Source: Verrucomicrobiota bacterium (lineage in GTDB: Bacteria; Verrucomicrobiota; Verrucomicrobiia; Limisphaerales; SIBE01). Taken from it: a DNA stretch of 52,848 nt. Under the pieces are notes generated by a model that ran no database searches, was not told where the DNA came from, and saw only the letters and a list, made by a program, of their open reading frames with translations. The stretch spans positions 1 through 52,848 of the forward strand of contig VHDE01000032.1 of NCBI GenBank assembly GCA_016871515.1, written 5' to 3'. The position numbers and the translations under genes are program-made. This document shows positions 49,874-52,848 of this stretch, one piece after another; position 1 is the first letter of the stretch; each line of letters starts with the position of its first letter.

Positions 49874-49984
49874 GAATTGCTCCGATTATCCTGCTCCCGG
49901 CTTGAGTATGCCAAACAGGGGCAATTGCGCGCGCGCGCGCGCACAATTGGGGGACAGGACAATTTTGAACGCGCGTTCGAACTT
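49874..49984. repeat. Palindromic module B (second copy)
   Basis: 49874-49901 matches 49609-49636 at 25 of 28 bases. A 28-base palindrome with one mismatched pair (CAATTG, alternating CG, CAATTG) is at 49922-49949 and a 24-base imperfect palindrome at 49961-49984. The spacer AATTGGGGGACAGGACAATT aligns with module A. The symmetry is kept although bases differ. Confidence 0.8.
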
Positions 49985-50246
49985 TCGAAATCCGCCCCAT
50001 CCGATGAGGCGAGGGAAAAGACGCTCGTGTTGTGCGCGTTTTGTCATCAGACCTTGACGAAACACATTTTCGATCATTGCACCCATGAACCGTTTGGTAG
50101 GACAGCGCGTCCTACGACACAGCTGATTGGATGCGATCCAGCAGAGTTAGACGCTGCGCTACGATCATTTTCGAAAACGCGATTGCATCTGCACTGGGCG
50201 CGAGTACAAATACGCGGCCATAGATGCTGATGACACAAAACGAGCC
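49985..50246. other. Intergenic region upstream of the HPS-like gene
   Basis: Contains GTAGGACAGCGCGTCCTAC (about 50096-50114), a short relative of the hairpin family at 16320 and 44001. No recognisable gene; the end must hold the promoter of the following operon. Confidence 0.5.
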
Positions 50247-50963
50247 GTGAAACCGATTGTTCAAATTTCACTCGATCTGATCTCGATTCCGGAAGCTCTC
50301 GAAACCGCGGCAATGGCTTTGCGGGCTGGAGTCGATTGGCTCGAGGCCGGGACGCCTTTGATTATCGCTGAAGGGATGAACGGCGTTCGCGCGTTGCGCA
50401 AAGCATTTCCTCAAACCCCGATTGTCGCCGACTTGAAAACAATGGATGGCGGCTGGCTCGAAGCGGAGCTAATGGCGAAGGCTGGCGCTAGCCACGTCGT
50501 TGTCATGGGCCAAGCGCATAGTGAGACCGTCGAACTTGCGGTGAAGGCCGGCGCGGATTTTGGGATTCAAGTGATGGGGGACAACCTTGGCATGCCAGAT
50601 CCAGTCGAAGGGGCGAAAATCCTGGCGGACCTGGGCTGCCATTATATCATTCACCACATCGGTTACGATTTTCGGAATGTCCGGCGGCAACGCGGAGAAT
50701 CTGCTCCAAGTCCGTTGGATCGATTAAAGGATGTAGTCGCCGGCGTTAATGTCCCTGTGCAAGCGGTCGGAGGATTGACGATTCAACAAGCGATTGAGAC
50801 GCCGCGTTACGGAGCGCCGCTGGTGGTTTTGGGCGCGCCGCTGGCGATTGATCCGAAATCATTTCAAACGGCAGCGGGCGATGTCGAGGGAGTGCTGCGC
50901 GAGATTTGCGCCAAAGTGCATGGCTGCGGCGATGTGCGAGTCGGAAAGGAAAAGAAGTCATGA
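50247..50963 (+). CDS. HPS/KGPDC-like TIM-barrel decarboxylase or synthase
   Basis: A 238-residue protein of the orotidine-monophosphate-decarboxylase suprafamily. A-D-L-K-T-M-D-G-G near residue 61 is the metal-site motif D-x-K-x-x-D of 3-hexulose-6-phosphate synthase and 3-keto-L-gulonate-6-phosphate decarboxylase. V-G-G-L-T, D-W-L-E-A-G-T-P-L and the late V-V-L-G-A-P-L strand agree. Start is GTG at 50247. Its stop overlaps the dehydrogenase gene start (ATGA), so both are made together; this points to a short sugar-acid or formaldehyde-related pathway, but the substrate is not determined. Confidence 0.82.
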   Translation: MKPIVQISLDLISIPEALETAAMALRAGVDWLEAGTPLIIAEGMNGVRALRKAFPQTPIVADLKTMDGGWLEAELMAKAGASHVVVMGQAHSETVELAVKAGADFGIQVMGDNLGMPDPVEGAKILADLGCHYIIHHIGYDFRNVRRQRGESAPSPLDRLKDVVAGVNVPVQAVGGLTIQQAIETPRYGAPLVVLGAPLAIDPKSFQTAAGDVEGVLREICAKVHGCGDVRVGKEKKS

Positions 50964-52003
50964 GTGCGACGATGCCTGGATTAGTGAATTACGCGCTGGC
51001 GCCCCGCAGCGTCGAGTTGCGCGAGGTCAAGGTTCCGACTATTGGGCCGAAGGACATTCTTCTCAAAGTCGAGGCGGTGAGCATTTGCGGGAGCGACCTG
51101 CATCAGTGGCTCGGCGGTATCAGTTGGAAGGTGAACTATCCTTGCATTCTCGGACATGAATTTGGCGGCACCATTGTGCAAGCAGGCCCCGAGGTCAAAC
51201 GGTTCAAGGAAGGCGATCGCGTCGTGAGCGAAACGGCTGCGGTCATCGACGAACATTCGCCTTACACGAGGCGCGGTTTGTACAATCTCGATCCCAACCG
51301 GCTCGGTTTTGGTTACGGCGTCGATGGCGCGATGACTCAATATGTGAAAGTGTCCGAGCGATGCCTCCACTCGATTCCGCGCGACTTAGCTTTCGAACGA
51401 GCGGCTCTGACGGAACCGTGTTCGGTTGCTTACAACGCCGTCTGCGTGAATGGCCGCGTTAGGCCGGGCGATCATGTGCTTGTCATTGGGCCGGGACCGA
51501 TCGGGTTGCTGTGCGCGTTAATGGCCAAGCTGAGCGGCGCCGGAAATTTGATCGTGAGCGGATTGCCGGCCGACCGGCAACGGCTGAGTGTCGCCCGCGA
51601 AGTTGGCGCACACGCAACCTTGGAAGGAGACGTTTGGCCTTACATCAAAGATTTGGGAGACGGATACGGCGTCGATGTCGTGATCGACGCAACAGGCGTT
51701 TCCGCAAGTTTGCAGGCGGCGATGCAAGCGGTTCGTCCAGGCGGACAAATCATTAAAGTCGGTTGGGGTCCGCAGCCGATGGGCTACAGCATCGACCCGT
51801 TGGTGCAAAAGGCGGTTACTTTGCAAGGAAGCTTTTCCCACAATTGGCCGGTTTGGGAGCGAGTTATCAGCATGATTGCATCTGGCCAAATCAACTTGCA
51901 GCCGGTGATCAATCGAATCGCGCCCTTAAAGAATTGGGAAGAGTGCTTTACGAAGATGCATCACGGCGAATACGTGAAGGCGATTCTGAAACCCCATGAT
52001 TAG
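50960..52003 (+). CDS. Zinc-dependent alcohol dehydrogenase-like protein without structural-zinc cysteines
   Basis: About 347 residues from the ATG at 50960, a medium-chain dehydrogenase of the sorbitol/threonine dehydrogenase type. Catalytic zinc ligands are Cys43 (I-C-G-S-D-L-H), His66-Glu67 (G-H-E-F-G-G) and Glu152. The Rossmann loop is G-P-G-P-I-G at 177-182. The structural-zinc lobe at residues 91-112, where relatives have four cysteines, has none (E-T-A-A-V-I-D-E-H-S-P-Y). It is coupled to the HPS-like gene and probably oxidises a sugar or sugar acid. Confidence 0.88.
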   Translation: MSATMPGLVNYALAPRSVELREVKVPTIGPKDILLKVEAVSICGSDLHQWLGGISWKVNYPCILGHEFGGTIVQAGPEVKRFKEGDRVVSETAAVIDEHSPYTRRGLYNLDPNRLGFGYGVDGAMTQYVKVSERCLHSIPRDLAFERAALTEPCSVAYNAVCVNGRVRPGDHVLVIGPGPIGLLCALMAKLSGAGNLIVSGLPADRQRLSVAREVGAHATLEGDVWPYIKDLGDGYGVDVVIDATGVSASLQAAMQAVRPGGQIIKVGWGPQPMGYSIDPLVQKAVTLQGSFSHNWPVWERVISMIASGQINLQPVINRIAPLKNWEECFTKMHHGEYVKAILKPHD

Positions 52004-52229
52004 TCGCGCCTCCCCATGAACCCCCTGTCCTGCCACGTTCATGGGCGCAATGCACGAAAATCTGTTTTGGAGAGATTTTTCCTGCGCGCCGTTGTGCTTC
52101 TTCGACCTCGCGTTCGATCTGTAATTTCTGTTTGGGAACTTCCAGCTCCAATTGCAATCGTTCTCGCAAAGGTTCGCAAATGATCTGCACTTTCTTTTCG
52201 CTAGGAAGGTTGTTTGCCAGGGTTTAGCA
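52004..52229. other. Intergenic region; possible terminator and weak minus-strand ORF
   Basis: AAAATCT (52057-52063) and AGATTTT (52073-52079) could form a small hairpin ending the preceding operon. A minus-strand frame at about 52190-52060 reads L-R-E-R-L-Q-L-E-L-E-V-P-K-Q-K and may be coding text from a lost gene, but it has no clear family. Confidence 0.35.
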
Positions 52230-52290
52230 GTGATTATTAATTTAACTACATTCATATTTTAAACTAAAAGTAGTTAAAACAATAAATCAC
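52230..52290. repeat. AT-rich imperfect inverted repeat upstream of the ATPase relic
   Basis: GTGATTATTAATTTAACTAC (52230-52249) and 52270-52290 (GTAGTTAAAACAATAAATCA and C) are inverted, differing by small gaps. Much richer in A and T than its surroundings. It lies directly before the expected start of the ATPase relic, so it may be a promoter/operator or a mobile-element end. Confidence 0.6.
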
Positions 52291-52291
52291 T

Positions 52292-52848
52292 ATGCGTGCC
52301 TCAAAGATTTCAATCCATTTCGACCTGGCGCGGGCCATGCCCCGCTGTATATGGCTGGGCGAGACTCGGAGAAAAAAGAGTTTAAGAAGCTTTTGCAGCA
52401 AGAAATCATTTTGTCGAACCTCGTTCTTACCGGGTTGCGAGGTGTGGGTACGACGGTGCTTTTGGACGGGTTGAAACCACTCGCCATTTCTGAAAAATGG
52501 CTCTGGGTTGGCACTGACTTATCAGAGGCGGCCAGTGTAAACGAAGAGGCGATTGTGCGGCGCCTAGTCGCTGATTTATCGGTCGTCACTTCAGCGATAA
52601 CCGTTATGCAGGCGAAGCCTGGAAAGGGCCTTTCAACCGTTCCGACTCAAGAACACATACCTTTGTCGTATCAAGCGCTTTTTGAGATTTACGAAAGGCA
52701 ACCTGGGTTAGCCTCTGACAAATTGAATCGACTGCAACAGATCGAGCAGGAAGTGCTGGCCGGGGGCCGGGAATGGACGCGAGCGCTGTTGGAGAAGCGT
52801 CTGCAAGAGGAGTGCCTGATGGTCGAAATGGTTTCGGCCAAGACCGGT
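52292..52848 (+). pseudogene. AAA ATPase relic joined to a transposase-like segment (partial)
   Basis: The frame from 52294 reads F-N-P-F-R-P-G-A-G-H-A-P, A-G-R-D-S-E, N-L-V-L-T-G-L-R-G-V-G and W-L-W-V-G-T-D-L-S-E, which is the N-terminus of a known AAA ATPase type. The only ATG (52292) is one base out of frame, so a base is missing near 52305. The Walker A Lys is replaced: G-V-G-T-T with ACG at 52450-52452. After about 52735 the text changes to I-E-Q-E-V-L-A-G-G-R-E-W-T-R-A-L-L-E-K, which looks like the start of a transposase (ISKra4-like, uncertain) and runs off the window. Confidence 0.6.

Noticed and set aside
49494-50000. N-terminal extension of lactate permease
   Set aside because: Open frame passes through palindromes and dispersed repeat; the protein family begins at the ATG at 49493.

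Overview
The window looks like a chromosomal stretch from a Verrucomicrobiota bacterium, probably of the Pedosphaera/Limisphaerales kind. The evidence is a large secreted PSCyt1-DUF1549-DUF1553 protein, two adjacent pseudopilin genes with the F-T-L-I-E-L-L leader, a PEP-CTERM protein, a CotH-kinase/EF-hand protein, a Tat-exported sugar-isomerase-like protein, a DUF4838 protein, and many intergenic palindromic repeats. This placement is inference; there is no rRNA or tRNA in the window. Genes lie on both strands in short operons.

Layout. 1-5.9 kb is a decayed accessory region: an ISAzo13 transposase end, a DUF2200 gene overlapping an antitoxin-like gene, a PQQ-propeller tail joined to a frameshifted SEC-C gene, the PSCyt/DUF1553 gene, a vapBC pair with a truncated toxin, an ISAs1 transposase tail and a truncated PPK2. 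5.9-8.6 kb carries a 2-oxoacid:ferredoxin oxidoreductase (korB and a fused gamma-alpha korA), followed by an orphan UreF-like gene and the pseudopilins. 12-22.4 kb has an SSS symporter, a nitrilase-fold amidohydrolase, a Gfo/Idh/MocA oxidoreductase, a PaaK-like ligase, a YdjY-domain protein divergent from a LarA-like protein, and a divergent Nramp-like transporter. 22.6-25.9 kb has an SDR, a relic of a 2-oxoacid dehydrogenase E1 beta gene, a DUF4058 gene and a fused lipoyl-domain/E3-binding-domain/SDR protein. 26.1-31.1 kb holds a porin, an FMN-binding protein and ApbE behind tandem Fur-like boxes, then fur and cinA. 31.5-37.6 kb: glycosyltransferase, thioesterase, CotH protein, PEP-CTERM protein, uracil-DNA glycosylase. 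38.1-42.9 kb: Rieske protein, cytochrome b fused to a dihaem cytochrome c tail, and PPK1. 43-52 kb: an isocitrate-lyase-family enzyme, two paralogous membrane proteins, the sugar-isomerase-like and DUF4838 proteins, lactate permease and a translationally coupled HPS-like/zinc-alcohol-dehydrogenase pair. The right edge is an AAA ATPase relic joined to what looks like a transposase.

The themes are central redox metabolism (Kor, bc complex, flavinylated protein, lactate uptake), polyphosphate, iron control, and unusually many gene relics (at least eleven). The most unusual items are the lipoyl-SDR fusion locus, a duplicated module of long palindromes with covarying arms near 49.6-50.0 kb, the Fur-box porin/FMN/ApbE cassette, and several families of long hairpin repeats, mostly at gene ends. 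All assignments come from reading the sequence and recalled family motifs; no database search was run.
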